The notes below the pieces were generated by a model. The model ran no database searches. It saw only the letters and a program-made list of their open reading frames with translations, and had not been told where the DNA came from. The position numbers were made by a program, and so were the translations under genes. From Clostridiales bacterium (GTDB lineage Bacteria > Bacillota > Clostridia > Christensenellales > UBA1242): a DNA stretch of 64,000 nt. The DNA is taken from NCBI GenBank assembly GCA_003522085.1, contig DPGI01000005.1, forward strand, positions 1-64,000, read 5' to 3'. The stretch's first letter is position 1. Each line of letters starts with the position of its first letter. Of the stretch, positions 1 to 8,604 are shown one piece after another.

Positions 1-120
1 CTATGTAAATAAATATAAAAAACTACTTAATATATGCAAAAGAAAATTTATAAAAAATTAAATAAATAATAAATAAAATAAATAATAAATTAAATAATTA
101 AAAAATAATTAAAAAATCAA
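1..120. other. A+T-rich intergenic stretch
   Basis: Almost pure A and T, with short runs of AATAAATAA type. No open frame, tRNA or convincing promoter is visible. It lies downstream of the minus-strand PFOR gene and its terminator, so it is probably the spacer to a gene outside the window. Confidence 0.6.
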
Positions 121-124
121 TAAA

Positions 125-152
125 AAAGGCGATTAAATTATTAATCGCCTTT
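125..152 (-). terminator. Intrinsic terminator of the PFOR gene
   Basis: The inverted repeat AAGGCGATTAA / TTAATCGCCTT is followed on the minus strand by a run of T. The PFOR stop codon lies inside the hairpin, so coding sequence and terminator overlap. Confidence 0.85.
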
Positions 153-3100
153 ATTTTTGCCTGATGTGCGCTCTAAACTTTTGTAAGAAATATAATTTTC
201 GTTTATTTTTTCTTTTGATTTTTTAAACAATTTTTTAGCCCTTTCGCTTTCGCGTTCGTTTAGATATGCATACCTTCTTTCACCAAGCAGAAATGGCAAG
301 AATTTGTTGTTGATTTCACCGCGGTCGAGAGTGAATCCTTCTTTTGGATGATATCTATAAAGCATAACATATCCCGCTTCAACAGCCTTACGCATTTCGG
401 TTAATGATTTTGACATTTCAAAGCCATGATTTACACAAGTGCAATATGCGATAATTAAACTTGGGCCGTTGTATGCTTCGGCTTCTCTAAACGCCTTGAT
501 GCATTGGTTCATGTCAGCGCCGAGTGCAACTGATGCGACATAGACATTACCATAAGTCATCGCCATAAGTCCAAGGTTTTTCTTGCATGTTTCTTTTCCG
601 CCATCAGCAAGTTTTACTGCTGCACCAGCAGGGGTGGCTTTTGATGCTTGCCCTCCAGTGTTTGCATAGCATTCGTTGTCCAAAACTAAAATGTTGACAT
701 TTGCGCCACTTGCCAAAACGTGGTCGAGCCCGCCAAAGCCAATATCGTATGCCCAGCCGTCACCTCCGATGATCCATACGCTTTCTGATGAGTTTTGTTT
801 TTGCTTTGCAAGTTTGATTCCAAGCCCGAACTCTGCGTTGTCTTCAAACAAACTGTTTGCCCAAGCTGGACCTCTGCCGTTGTCATCTTTTGCAAAAGGA
901 CATGATGGATAACTTCCGCCATAGATGCTTGAGCAGCCAGTTGCGTTTGCTATTACCATTTTGTTTCCAAAAAGCATTGACGCAAGTTTGATGTATGGTG
1001 TTTCGCCGCAGCCAGCACAAGCGCCTGGGAACGAGAAATAATTCTTTTCAAACTGCAGACCTTTTGTGGTTGCTTTTGAGAAAGGTGTTTTGGTGAGTTT
1101 TTTAAGTTTTTCAACTTTTTCAAGATTCGATTTTTCTGTTTCAAGCACTTTTTTGGCTTCTTTTAATATCAGCGCTTTTCCAAGTGCAGGGCAGATTTCT
1201 TGGCATAAGCCGCAGCCTGTGCAATCTTCTGGCGAAATTTGAATTCTATAATATCCGTCAACGCCATATGCCTTAACAAAAGGCACATCTTTTGGCTGCT
1301 CTTTTACAAGCACTGCTTTAATTGCCCCATGTGGGCAGGCCAGAACGCATTGTCCGCATTGCAAGCATTTGCTTGGTTGCCATTCAGGAATTTTTTCGGC
1401 TATCCCGCGTTTTTCAAACTTGGCAGTGTCAGTTTGCACGCTGCCGTCCTTAGAAAAATCCGAAACAGGTTTTTCATTATAGTTTTCGGCAAATTTTGTT
1501 TTAACATCGTTTTCTGAAATAGAAATAAGTGATAGAGGCACGTTTTTAACCGATTTTTTGCCCATTTTTGCCGCTTGAATATTGTTTTCAACAACATTTA
1601 CACCTTTGCGAGCTAAATGTGTTTCAATTTCCTCAAAAAGTTGTTTTTCATAATCGGTGCAGAGTCTTGTAGCCATGAAGAGTGCGCTTGTCATAATTAC
1701 ATTGATTTTTTCTTTAAGTGAGCATTGATTTGCAATTTTGTGTCCGTTTATTACATAAATTTTAGCCTTGCAATCAATCAGTTTTTGCTTATATAGATTA
1801 GGAAGAATTTGCGACAACTCGTCAGGCTCAAAAACTGTGTTAAAGATTACAGTTCCGCCTTTTTTAAGCCCGTCAAGACAATCATAACGGTGAACAAACG
1901 AAAAGTTGTTTATCATTATTACGTCGGCTTCGTGGCATAGATATGTGCTGTGAATTGGTTTGTCTGAAATTCGCAGGTGCGAAACGGTCATACTGCCAGA
2001 TTTTTTGCTGTCATATTCAAAATAGCCTTGAACGTATCTGTCGCCAGAAGAGCCCAAAATTTTGGTGATAGTTTTGCTTGCAGAAACTGAGCCGTCCGAG
2101 CCTAGTCCGAAAATTTTGATTTCTGTTTGTTTAAGCCCCAGTGAAACGGGGATGAGTGGCAAGCTTTTACCTTTTACGTCGTCGACAATTCCGACTGAAA
2201 AATCGTCAATCATATTTTCAAAGTTGACGATCACAGCCTCCGCCTCGGTTGGAGAAAATTCTTTCCCGCCGATGCCATAAACGCCCCCGATTATTTGCAA
2301 AGAACTTGAAGCAAGCGCGTTTTTAACGTCTAAATAAAGTGGCTCTCTTGCTCCGCTTTCGCGTGTGCGGTCAAGCACGATAATTTTCTTTGCCGATTTA
2401 GGGATTGCCGCCCTAAAGGCTTCTTCGTCGAATGGACGATAAAGGTGAACTCTAACAAGCCCCAAATTTTTGTGTTTCTGAGTCATTTCAAGCATTGCTT
2501 CGCTGCCTGAGCCCATCATAACAACAATATTTTCGGCGTTTTTGTTGCCAAAATAGTCAAACTTTGAATATTTTCTGCCAGTAACTTGCTTAAACTTTTT
2601 AAAGCAGTCATCAATGGATGATAAAACGTTGTCATAAAGAGGTTCTCTTGCTTCGCGATTTTGGAAGAACACGTCAGGATTTTGCGCCGTTCCAAATTGA
2701 AGGGGTTTAAAAGATGTAAGTGCGCTTTGTGGAGGCCATTTTAAAGGGAAGAGCGCTTTCATTTGCTCTTCACTGAGCGCTTCAATCTTTTGATATTCGT
2801 GGCTTGTTCTAAATCCGTCAAAAAAGTGCAAAACTGGCAGTGAGCAAGAGTGCGCCAACATATGTGAAATCATAGCCATGTCTTGGGCTTCTTGAACAGA
2901 TGAAGAGCAAAGCATATTAAAGCCGGTCATTCTAACGCTCATTACATCTGAATGGTCGCCGAAAATTGAAAGGGCGTGTGATGCAACGCTGCGTGCCGCA
3001 ACGTGAATAACGGCAGGCAAACATTCGCCAGCAATTTTATACATATTTGGAATCATCAAAAGCAGACCTTGGCTTGAAGTGAAGGTGCAACTAAGTGCGC

Positions 3101-3323
3101 CACCTAAAAGCGCGCCGTGCAATGTTCCCGCAACGCCGGCTTCTGACTGCATTTCGATTGTAGTTACTTTTTCGCCAAAGATATTTGTTTTCCCTTCGGC
3201 CGAACTTTTTGAAGAGTATTCTGCCATAGGTGAAGAAGGCGTGATTGGATAGATTGGAATAATCTCGCTTAAATAATAGGCGACATTGCCGACGGCTGAA
3301 GTTGCATCAACGGTTGTTTTCAT
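141..3323 (-). CDS. nifJ: Pyruvate:ferredoxin (flavodoxin) oxidoreductase
   Basis: Single-chain enzyme that oxidises pyruvate to acetyl-CoA and CO2 and passes electrons to ferredoxin in anaerobic cytoplasm. Visible: the N-terminal pyruvate-domain motif YPITPSSPMAEYS (residues 25-37), two 4Fe-4S motifs (CLQCGQCVLACP near 650, CTGCGLCQEICP near 703), then the TPP domain with CAGCGETP, ATGCSS and GDGWAYDIGFGG...NECYANTGG (about 790-880). Its 1060 residues are somewhat below the usual 1170-1200. I start at 3323 rather than the upstream ATG at 3341, because AGGAG lies 8 nt before the 3323 ATG. It is monocistronic. The ferredoxin at 57380 is a plausible electron acceptor. Confidence 0.97.
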   Translation of the reverse strand: MKTTVDATSAVGNVAYYLSEIIPIYPITPSSPMAEYSSKSSAEGKTNIFGEKVTTIEMQSEAGVAGTLHGALLGGALSCTFTSSQGLLLMIPNMYKIAGECLPAVIHVAARSVASHALSIFGDHSDVMSVRMTGFNMLCSSSVQEAQDMAMISHMLAHSCSLPVLHFFDGFRTSHEYQKIEALSEEQMKALFPLKWPPQSALTSFKPLQFGTAQNPDVFFQNREAREPLYDNVLSSIDDCFKKFKQVTGRKYSKFDYFGNKNAENIVVMMGSGSEAMLEMTQKHKNLGLVRVHLYRPFDEEAFRAAIPKSAKKIIVLDRTRESGAREPLYLDVKNALASSSLQIIGGVYGIGGKEFSPTEAEAVIVNFENMIDDFSVGIVDDVKGKSLPLIPVSLGLKQTEIKIFGLGSDGSVSASKTITKILGSSGDRYVQGYFEYDSKKSGSMTVSHLRISDKPIHSTYLCHEADVIMINNFSFVHRYDCLDGLKKGGTVIFNTVFEPDELSQILPNLYKQKLIDCKAKIYVINGHKIANQCSLKEKINVIMTSALFMATRLCTDYEKQLFEEIETHLARKGVNVVENNIQAAKMGKKSVKNVPLSLISISENDVKTKFAENYNEKPVSDFSKDGSVQTDTAKFEKRGIAEKIPEWQPSKCLQCGQCVLACPHGAIKAVLVKEQPKDVPFVKAYGVDGYYRIQISPEDCTGCGLCQEICPALGKALILKEAKKVLETEKSNLEKVEKLKKLTKTPFSKATTKGLQFEKNYFSFPGACAGCGETPYIKLASMLFGNKMVIANATGCSSIYGGSYPSCPFAKDDNGRGPAWANSLFEDNAEFGLGIKLAKQKQNSSESVWIIGGDGWAYDIGFGGLDHVLASGANVNILVLDNECYANTGGQASKATPAGAAVKLADGGKETCKKNLGLMAMTYGNVYVASVALGADMNQCIKAFREAEAYNGPSLIIAYCTCVNHGFEMSKSLTEMRKAVEAGYVMLYRYHPKEGFTLDRGEINNKFLPFLLGERRYAYLNERESERAKKLFKKSKEKINENYISYKSLERTSGKNKGD

Positions 3324-3388
3324 ATTTTTTGCTCCTGTCATTACAGAGTTATTATATAATAAAGTATAAAAAAATCAAACGAAATTGT

Positions 3389-3417
3389 TTGGTATAAATG
3401 CAATAAAAGTGTATAAT
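3389..3417 (+). promoter_or_regulatory. truA promoter giving a leaderless mRNA
   Basis: TTGGTA (3389-3394), a 17-bp spacer and TATAAT (3412-3417). The truA ATG starts 6 nt after the -10 box, about where transcription should begin. No Shine-Dalgarno sequence is present. Confidence 0.75.
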
Positions 3418-3423
3418 TTCGTT

Positions 3424-4155
3424 ATGCAAAGAGTGAAACTTGAAATTGAATATGACGGCAGCAATTTTTATGGCTGGCAAAGACAAAAAAATAAACGCAC
3501 CGTTCAGGGCGAAATTGAAAAAGCGCTTTCAAGTTTTTTTGGAAGAGAAGTGCTCGTCACTGGAAGCAGTCGCACAGACGCAGGAGTGCACGCGCTGGCG
3601 CAAGTTGCTCACTTTGACTTAGTCGAAGATATGCCTGCCGAAAAGATTGCGCTTGCTGTAAATCATTTGCTTGATGACGATGTCAGAATTGTTTCATCAA
3701 AAAAGGTTGCATCTAATTTCAGTGCGAGATATGACGTAAAGAAAAAAACTTATGTTTATCTCGTTTCGCTTTCACGTTTCAGTCCAATCAAACGCAATTA
3801 TTATGCTTTTTGCGATTTACCGCTTGATTATGACAAAATGCAAAAGTGCGCCGAAATGTTTTTAGGCGAGCATTCGTTTAAAGGCTTTTGTGCAAGCGGA
3901 GCGCAGGTTAAAAATTACGACCGCACAATCTATCAATCAAAATTCACAAAAAACAATAATGTGCTGAAATTGACTTTCACCGGCAACGGCTTTATGCAAC
4001 ATATGGTTCGCATCTTGGTGGGAACAATCATCGATGTTGGCAGGGGCAAACTTTCGCTTGATGATGTGGCGGAGGCGCTTAAATGCGGGCAACGATCAAA
4101 GGCGGGCAAAACTATGCCGCCAAACGGACTTTACTTAAAGAAAATAGTTTTTTAG
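3424..4155 (+). CDS. truA: tRNA pseudouridine(38-40) synthase TruA
   Basis: Converts uridines 38-40 of the tRNA anticodon stem-loop to pseudouridine. The hallmark SSRTDAGVHA is present with the catalytic Asp at residue 52, as are the N-terminal YDGSNFYGWQRQ and the C-terminal FTGNGFMQHMVRILVGTI. Its 243 residues match the family. The start at ATG 3424 is chosen because homology begins there (MQRVKLEIEYDG) and a consensus promoter sits directly in front; upstream in-frame codons would lie inside the promoter. alaS follows after 8 nt, so the two are probably one operon. Confidence 0.96.
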   Translation: MQRVKLEIEYDGSNFYGWQRQKNKRTVQGEIEKALSSFFGREVLVTGSSRTDAGVHALAQVAHFDLVEDMPAEKIALAVNHLLDDDVRIVSSKKVASNFSARYDVKKKTYVYLVSLSRFSPIKRNYYAFCDLPLDYDKMQKCAEMFLGEHSFKGFCASGAQVKNYDRTIYQSKFTKNNNVLKLTFTGNGFMQHMVRILVGTIIDVGRGKLSLDDVAEALKCGQRSKAGKTMPPNGLYLKKIVF

Positions 4156-4163
4156 GAGAAAAA

Positions 4164-5981
4164 ATGAAAATTACAAGCAAACAACTTCGTCAAACATGGT
4201 TAGATTTTTATAAACAACGTGGACACGTCGATATTGGCGCTGTTTCTCTTATTGGTGACGGAACAACAGGAGTTATGTTTAACGTTGCGGGAATGCAACC
4301 ACTTATGCCATATCTTCTTGGCGAAAAACATCCAATGGGGACAAGACTTTGCAACGTTCAAGGTTGCGTTAGAACAATCGACATTGAATCAGTAGGCGAC
4401 GCAAGCCACTGCACATTTTTTGAAATGATGGGAAACTGGAGTCTTGGCGATTATTTCAAAAAAGAAAAAACTGCATGGACTTTTGAACTTCTGACAAAAG
4501 TTTTTGGACTTGACCCAAACAAAATTTGCTCAACAGTTTTTGCAGGCAACGAAAGCGCTCCAAGAGATGAAGAGACCGCAAACTATTTGCAACAACTTGG
4601 CATCAAAAAAGAAAACATTTTCTATCAAGGGAAAGACGACAACTGGTGGGAACTTGACGGAACTGTTCACACACCATGCGGCCCAGATAATGAATGGTTT
4701 TATCCTCTTTCAGATAAAAAATGCAGCGACACATGTGATATAAATTGTCCATGCGGCCGTTATGTTGAAATCGGAAACGATGTTTATATGCAATATGAAA
4801 AACTTGAAAACGGCTACAGACCACTCACTCACAAAAACGTTGATACAGGATTTGGATTCGAACGTATGCTTATGTTTTTAAACGGACTTAAAGACGTTTA
4901 CAAAACCGACCTTTACAGTGAAGTTATTTCGCGTCTTACGAACACGCTTGGTGTTGAATATGACGCAGACGAAGAGCAAACAAAATCAATTCGTATCATA
5001 GCCGACCATATGCGCACAGCCGTTATGCTTATTGGCGACCGCAACGGAATTGTTCCAAGCAATGTTGGGGCGGGATATATTTTGCGCCGCATAATGCGCA
5101 GGGCAATTCGCCACGCAAACAAACTTGGACTTGACTTAAACGAACTTATCGAAATCTCAAAGATTTTCATCGAAAAGGTTTATGACGAAGCATATCCATT
5201 GTTGCTTGAAAAAGAAGAATATATTTTAAACGAAATTCAAAAAGAAATGGACAAGTTCAGCAAAGCTCTTCAACTTGGACTTAAAGAATTTGAAAAGGTT
5301 GTTGCCGGAATTGAAAGACACAAACAATTTGCAAAAGAAGGCGAAGTTGTTGAAAATGTTATATCAGACAAAGCCGCATTCAGACTTTATGATACATTTG
5401 GATTTCCACTTGAACTGACAAAAGAACTTGCCGAAGAAAAGGGCTATAAAGTTGACGAAGAAGGCTTCAAAGAACGCTTTAAAGAGCATCAAGAAAAGTC
5501 ACGTTCAACTGCTGCTGGCGAGTTTAAAGGCGGACTTGAAAATGGCGGAGAAATAACAACTCATTATCACACTGCAACACACATTATGCTTGCAGGCTTA
5601 AAAAAGATGTTTGGTGACGACGTTGTTCAAAAGGGCTCAAACATAACAAACGAAAGAATGAGATTTGACTTTAATCTCGACCATAAAATGACTGACGAAG
5701 AAATCAAACAACTTGAAAAATTTGTTAATGACACAATCGCACGCGGGCTTGATGTCACATGCAAAGAGATGACGCTTGACGAAGCGCGCAAGTTTGGCGC
5801 TCATGGCGTGTTTGATTCAAAATATGGCGAAAAAGTCAAAGTTTATATCATTGGTGACGTCGACAAACAAATTTGCGGCGGGCCACACGTTAAAAACACA
5901 AGCGAACTTGGCAAGTTTAGAATTGTCAAAGAAGAAAGTTCGTCAGCAGGAATCAGAAGAATTAAAGCTGTGCTTGAATAG
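4164..5981 (+). CDS. alaS: Alanyl-tRNA synthetase, short form without C-Ala domain
   Basis: Charges tRNA-Ala. The class II catalytic core is clear (GVMFNVAGMQPLMPYL, CTFFEMMGNWSLGDYF, GFGFERMLMFLNG, AGYILRRIMRRA). The editing domain follows with zinc ligands HTATH (near 469) and CGGPH (near 571). The protein ends at residue 605, just after the editing domain, so the DHHA1/C-Ala module present in typical AlaRS of about 870 residues is missing. The stop is followed by an unrelated promoter rather than a decayed extension. The start at 4164 has TAGGAG upstream. It could be the only AlaRS or a second, shorter copy; the window cannot tell. Confidence 0.93.
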   Translation: MKITSKQLRQTWLDFYKQRGHVDIGAVSLIGDGTTGVMFNVAGMQPLMPYLLGEKHPMGTRLCNVQGCVRTIDIESVGDASHCTFFEMMGNWSLGDYFKKEKTAWTFELLTKVFGLDPNKICSTVFAGNESAPRDEETANYLQQLGIKKENIFYQGKDDNWWELDGTVHTPCGPDNEWFYPLSDKKCSDTCDINCPCGRYVEIGNDVYMQYEKLENGYRPLTHKNVDTGFGFERMLMFLNGLKDVYKTDLYSEVISRLTNTLGVEYDADEEQTKSIRIIADHMRTAVMLIGDRNGIVPSNVGAGYILRRIMRRAIRHANKLGLDLNELIEISKIFIEKVYDEAYPLLLEKEEYILNEIQKEMDKFSKALQLGLKEFEKVVAGIERHKQFAKEGEVVENVISDKAAFRLYDTFGFPLELTKELAEEKGYKVDEEGFKERFKEHQEKSRSTAAGEFKGGLENGGEITTHYHTATHIMLAGLKKMFGDDVVQKGSNITNERMRFDFNLDHKMTDEEIKQLEKFVNDTIARGLDVTCKEMTLDEARKFGAHGVFDSKYGEKVKVYIIGDVDKQICGGPHVKNTSELGKFRIVKEESSSAGIRRIKAVLE

Positions 5982-6009
5982 GCGGGAAAAGTTGCTTGCA
6001 AAAATTGAC

Positions 6010-6038
6010 TTGCTTTTAGGAGCATAATTTGCTATAAT
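6010..6038 (+). promoter_or_regulatory. Sigma-A promoter of the DUF4097-like gene
   Basis: TTGCTT (6010-6015), 17-bp spacer, TATAAT (6033-6038). A TTGACT five bases upstream is an alternative -35 with a poor 22-bp spacer. AAGGAG and the ATG at 6057 follow. Confidence 0.65.
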
Positions 6039-6056
6039 AAAATATAAGGAGAACAT

Positions 6057-7478
6057 ATGGCAAAGGACGGAGTAAAAAAAGGATTTTTCTTCTATTTTGG
6101 ATTGTTTTTATTGATAATTTTAGGAGTCGTTTCGATATTATTTATCGTTATGATGTTTATGCCAAAAACAAACATTTTAGGGCTGCAATATTTTACTAAT
6201 CACAGTGCAATAAGAGTTGACGCAACAACAGACGAAACAAAAACTCAAATAAATTTTGATGCTCCAAATTTTTCAAGTGTGGTTATAAACTCAAATTTTG
6301 CCAGTGTTTATGTGCAGAAAAATAATGAGTTTGAACGCAACGGAATCTATTTCGTAAACAATTCAAAAGGCTTTGTATCATCAAAAAAGGCAAACAATTT
6401 TGAATATAGAGCAGTCATCGAAGACGGCGTGCTTAAAATTTCAGTAACCGAAGAGCAAGCATTCTTGTATTTTTCAAAAGACGTTCGCATCGTTTTCCAA
6501 ATTTCAAATGAAACAATAAATCCACTTTCAAACAAACATCTGTCAATAAACACTTCATCAGGGAATGTTTACATCGGCGGAACTTATGTTGCAGGACACA
6601 GCCACAGTCTTTTGCTTGGTGGGGTAGAAATTGAAACATCAAAAGGATCAATCAATTTTTCAACACTTGCACCAAACAATTATCCATATTTCTATTTAAA
6701 AACCAGAAGCGGTGACATCAACATCGGATTGCCAAGTTTGCGTGCAGATGAAGGATTTGTTATTGAAACCACAAACGGAGACATCAGCGCTACAAAACTT
6801 GAAAGTCCAAATTCAATTTTAATCGCATCAAATCGCGGGAAAATTTCTATCAGCGACATAAATGCAAACGTAAACTTTAAAGTTGTTGATGCATACATTC
6901 AGGTTGCAAACGTAATTGGCAATGTTGATTTTGCTTATTCAGTTGGCAAATTTAATGCGGCTGTTGTAAAAATCAACAGAGTTGACGGAGACTTTAACGC
7001 AACCGATGCAAAGAGCACATATTTTGAACTTGGAAGCGTTCAAGGCAAAGCAGTAATCGAAACTGGCTCAGGTAACATTGTTATCAAGAAAACAATCTTC
7101 TCAAATTGGCAATTAAAGACTGAATCGGGTAAGATTCAAGCCGAAATCAACACTGATGCGACAAACGTCAACATTTCAACACAAAAAGGCAGACTTGAAG
7201 TAACCCTTCCAAACAACTTTTCAGCAATCACGATTGAAAACCAATCGGGAGTTACAAACCTTAACATTCCAAACAAGGGCAAATACAAAATCACATTCAA
7301 ATATTATGAATCTGGTGATGATTTTAAACTTGAAGATTTCAAGTTTGACAACGTAAATTTAAATCTTGATGTTGAAAAAACAAATCCTATGAGATTAGAG
7401 CAAGGTGGATCAAACCAAAGCACGCTTACTTTAAAATGTAACAAACAAATCAATTTTAATTGGAAACAAAGCGCTTAA
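6057..7478 (+). CDS. Membrane-anchored DUF4097-like beta-repeat protein
   Basis: 473 residues. A strong hydrophobic segment (about 10-35) is followed by a long outward-facing domain built from repeated short strands such as SSGNVYIGG, TSKGSINFS, TRSGDINIG, TTNGDISATK and ESGKIQAEI. This (S/T)x-G-x-I pattern is typical of the DUF4097 'putative adhesin' fold, a beta-helix-like repeat of unknown role. RBS AAGGAG at good spacing. It has its own promoter and terminator, so it is a single-gene unit. A role in envelope sensing or adhesion is inference only. Confidence 0.75.
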   Translation: MAKDGVKKGFFFYFGLFLLIILGVVSILFIVMMFMPKTNILGLQYFTNHSAIRVDATTDETKTQINFDAPNFSSVVINSNFASVYVQKNNEFERNGIYFVNNSKGFVSSKKANNFEYRAVIEDGVLKISVTEEQAFLYFSKDVRIVFQISNETINPLSNKHLSINTSSGNVYIGGTYVAGHSHSLLLGGVEIETSKGSINFSTLAPNNYPYFYLKTRSGDINIGLPSLRADEGFVIETTNGDISATKLESPNSILIASNRGKISISDINANVNFKVVDAYIQVANVIGNVDFAYSVGKFNAAVVKINRVDGDFNATDAKSTYFELGSVQGKAVIETGSGNIVIKKTIFSNWQLKTESGKIQAEINTDATNVNISTQKGRLEVTLPNNFSAITIENQSGVTNLNIPNKGKYKITFKYYESGDDFKLEDFKFDNVNLNLDVEKTNPMRLEQGGSNQSTLTLKCNKQINFNWKQSA

Positions 7479-7490
7479 ACGCGCTTTTTT
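7468..7490 (+). terminator. Intrinsic terminator after the DUF4097-like gene
   Basis: AGCGC / GCGCT hairpin with the stop codon TAA in the loop, followed by T6. The -35 box of the next promoter begins 3 nt later. Confidence 0.75.
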
Positions 7491-7492
7491 CT

Positions 7493-7521
7493 TTGCAACA
7501 AAATTATCATTGTGATATAAT
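7493..7521 (+). promoter_or_regulatory. Leaderless promoter of the metallophosphoesterase gene
   Basis: TTGCAA (7493-7498), 17 bp, TATAAT (7516-7521), then exactly 6 nt to the ATG at 7528. No Shine-Dalgarno sequence can fit. Confidence 0.75.
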
Positions 7522-7527
7522 CAAACT

Positions 7528-8604
7528 ATGAAAATCTTACATGTTGCTGACCTTCATCTTGAAGGCGGATACAATAGAGTGGGAAGCGAGAAAAACAAGT
7601 TGCTCAAAGCGGAGGGGCTTGATTATTTTTCGCAGGTTCTTGGAATAGCTGAAAGCGAGCATGCAAGCGCGGTGCTTTTGTGTGGAGATCTATTTGACAG
7701 ACTCAGTGTTCGTGTGTCTTTCCGCAAAGAAATTACAAATCAAATTGCTGCACATCCAGACATCAAATTTTTCTATTGTCTTGGCAACCATGACCATAAA
7801 TTGCTGTTTGAAGATGAAAAACCGGACAATTTAATCATTTTTTCTACTGATTTTGAAAAATATGACCTTGGCGAAGTGGTGATTGGCGGCTCAAGCGTGC
7901 TTAAATTTTCAAGACGCGATTTCATTGACAAAATTGATTTTGATAAAAACAGACTCAACATTTTAATGTTGCACGCCTATCTTTCATCAACAAGTTATGA
8001 CGACTGTCTGTCATTCGAAGTTAAAGAATTAAAAAATAAATGCATTGATTATTTGGCACTTGGACACATTCACACTCGCAGCGACGGAAAAATCGACGAG
8101 CGAGGCGTGTGGGTTTATTCAGGCAATGGCGGCAAATATGGTTTCGGAAATTATCCAAAAGGCTGCGTCATTTTGACAATCGAAAACGGGAAAATATCAT
8201 GGGAGCGCCGTGATTTTGTTTCAAAACGCAATTTTGTCGATGCATATGTTGATATTTCAGCTTGCCAAGACAGCAAAGATATCGAAGCGGCAATCAAAAA
8301 CACATTAAAAAATTGTTCACATAACGACCTTGTAAGAGTGTTTTTAAAGGGCGAATATGACGAAGATATTTATAAAAACATTCAATATTTAATCGAAAAA
8401 CTCTCGGATGATTATTTCTATTTTGATATACGCGACGACAGCAAGTTAAGAATTGACATTGAACGCCTGAAAAACGAAACACTTTCACTTAAAGCCGAAC
8501 TTATAAAATTGGTGCTTGATCGTCAAGATTTGACTGATGAAGAAAAAGAAAAATGCATAAAACTTGGCATAAGTGCTTTGCGTGGAGAGGAGGTGGAAGT
8601 ATGA
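7528..8604 (+). CDS. SbcD/YhaO-like DNA repair metallophosphoesterase
   Basis: 358 residues. Calcineurin-like metal site in order: DLHL (8-11), GDLFD (near 54), GNHD (near 88), HAYL and GHIH (near 180). This is the nuclease half of SbcCD/Mre11-type systems, most like the YhaO branch. Its last 4 nt overlap the start of the AAA-type ATPase gene, as expected for a two-subunit nuclease-ATPase complex acting on DNA ends. The mRNA appears leaderless. The C-terminal third has no motif I recognise. Confidence 0.87.
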   Translation: MKILHVADLHLEGGYNRVGSEKNKLLKAEGLDYFSQVLGIAESEHASAVLLCGDLFDRLSVRVSFRKEITNQIAAHPDIKFFYCLGNHDHKLLFEDEKPDNLIIFSTDFEKYDLGEVVIGGSSVLKFSRRDFIDKIDFDKNRLNILMLHAYLSSTSYDDCLSFEVKELKNKCIDYLALGHIHTRSDGKIDERGVWVYSGNGGKYGFGNYPKGCVILTIENGKISWERRDFVSKRNFVDAYVDISACQDSKDIEAAIKNTLKNCSHNDLVRVFLKGEYDEDIYKNIQYLIEKLSDDYFYFDIRDDSKLRIDIERLKNETLSLKAELIKLVLDRQDLTDEEKEKCIKLGISALRGEEVEV

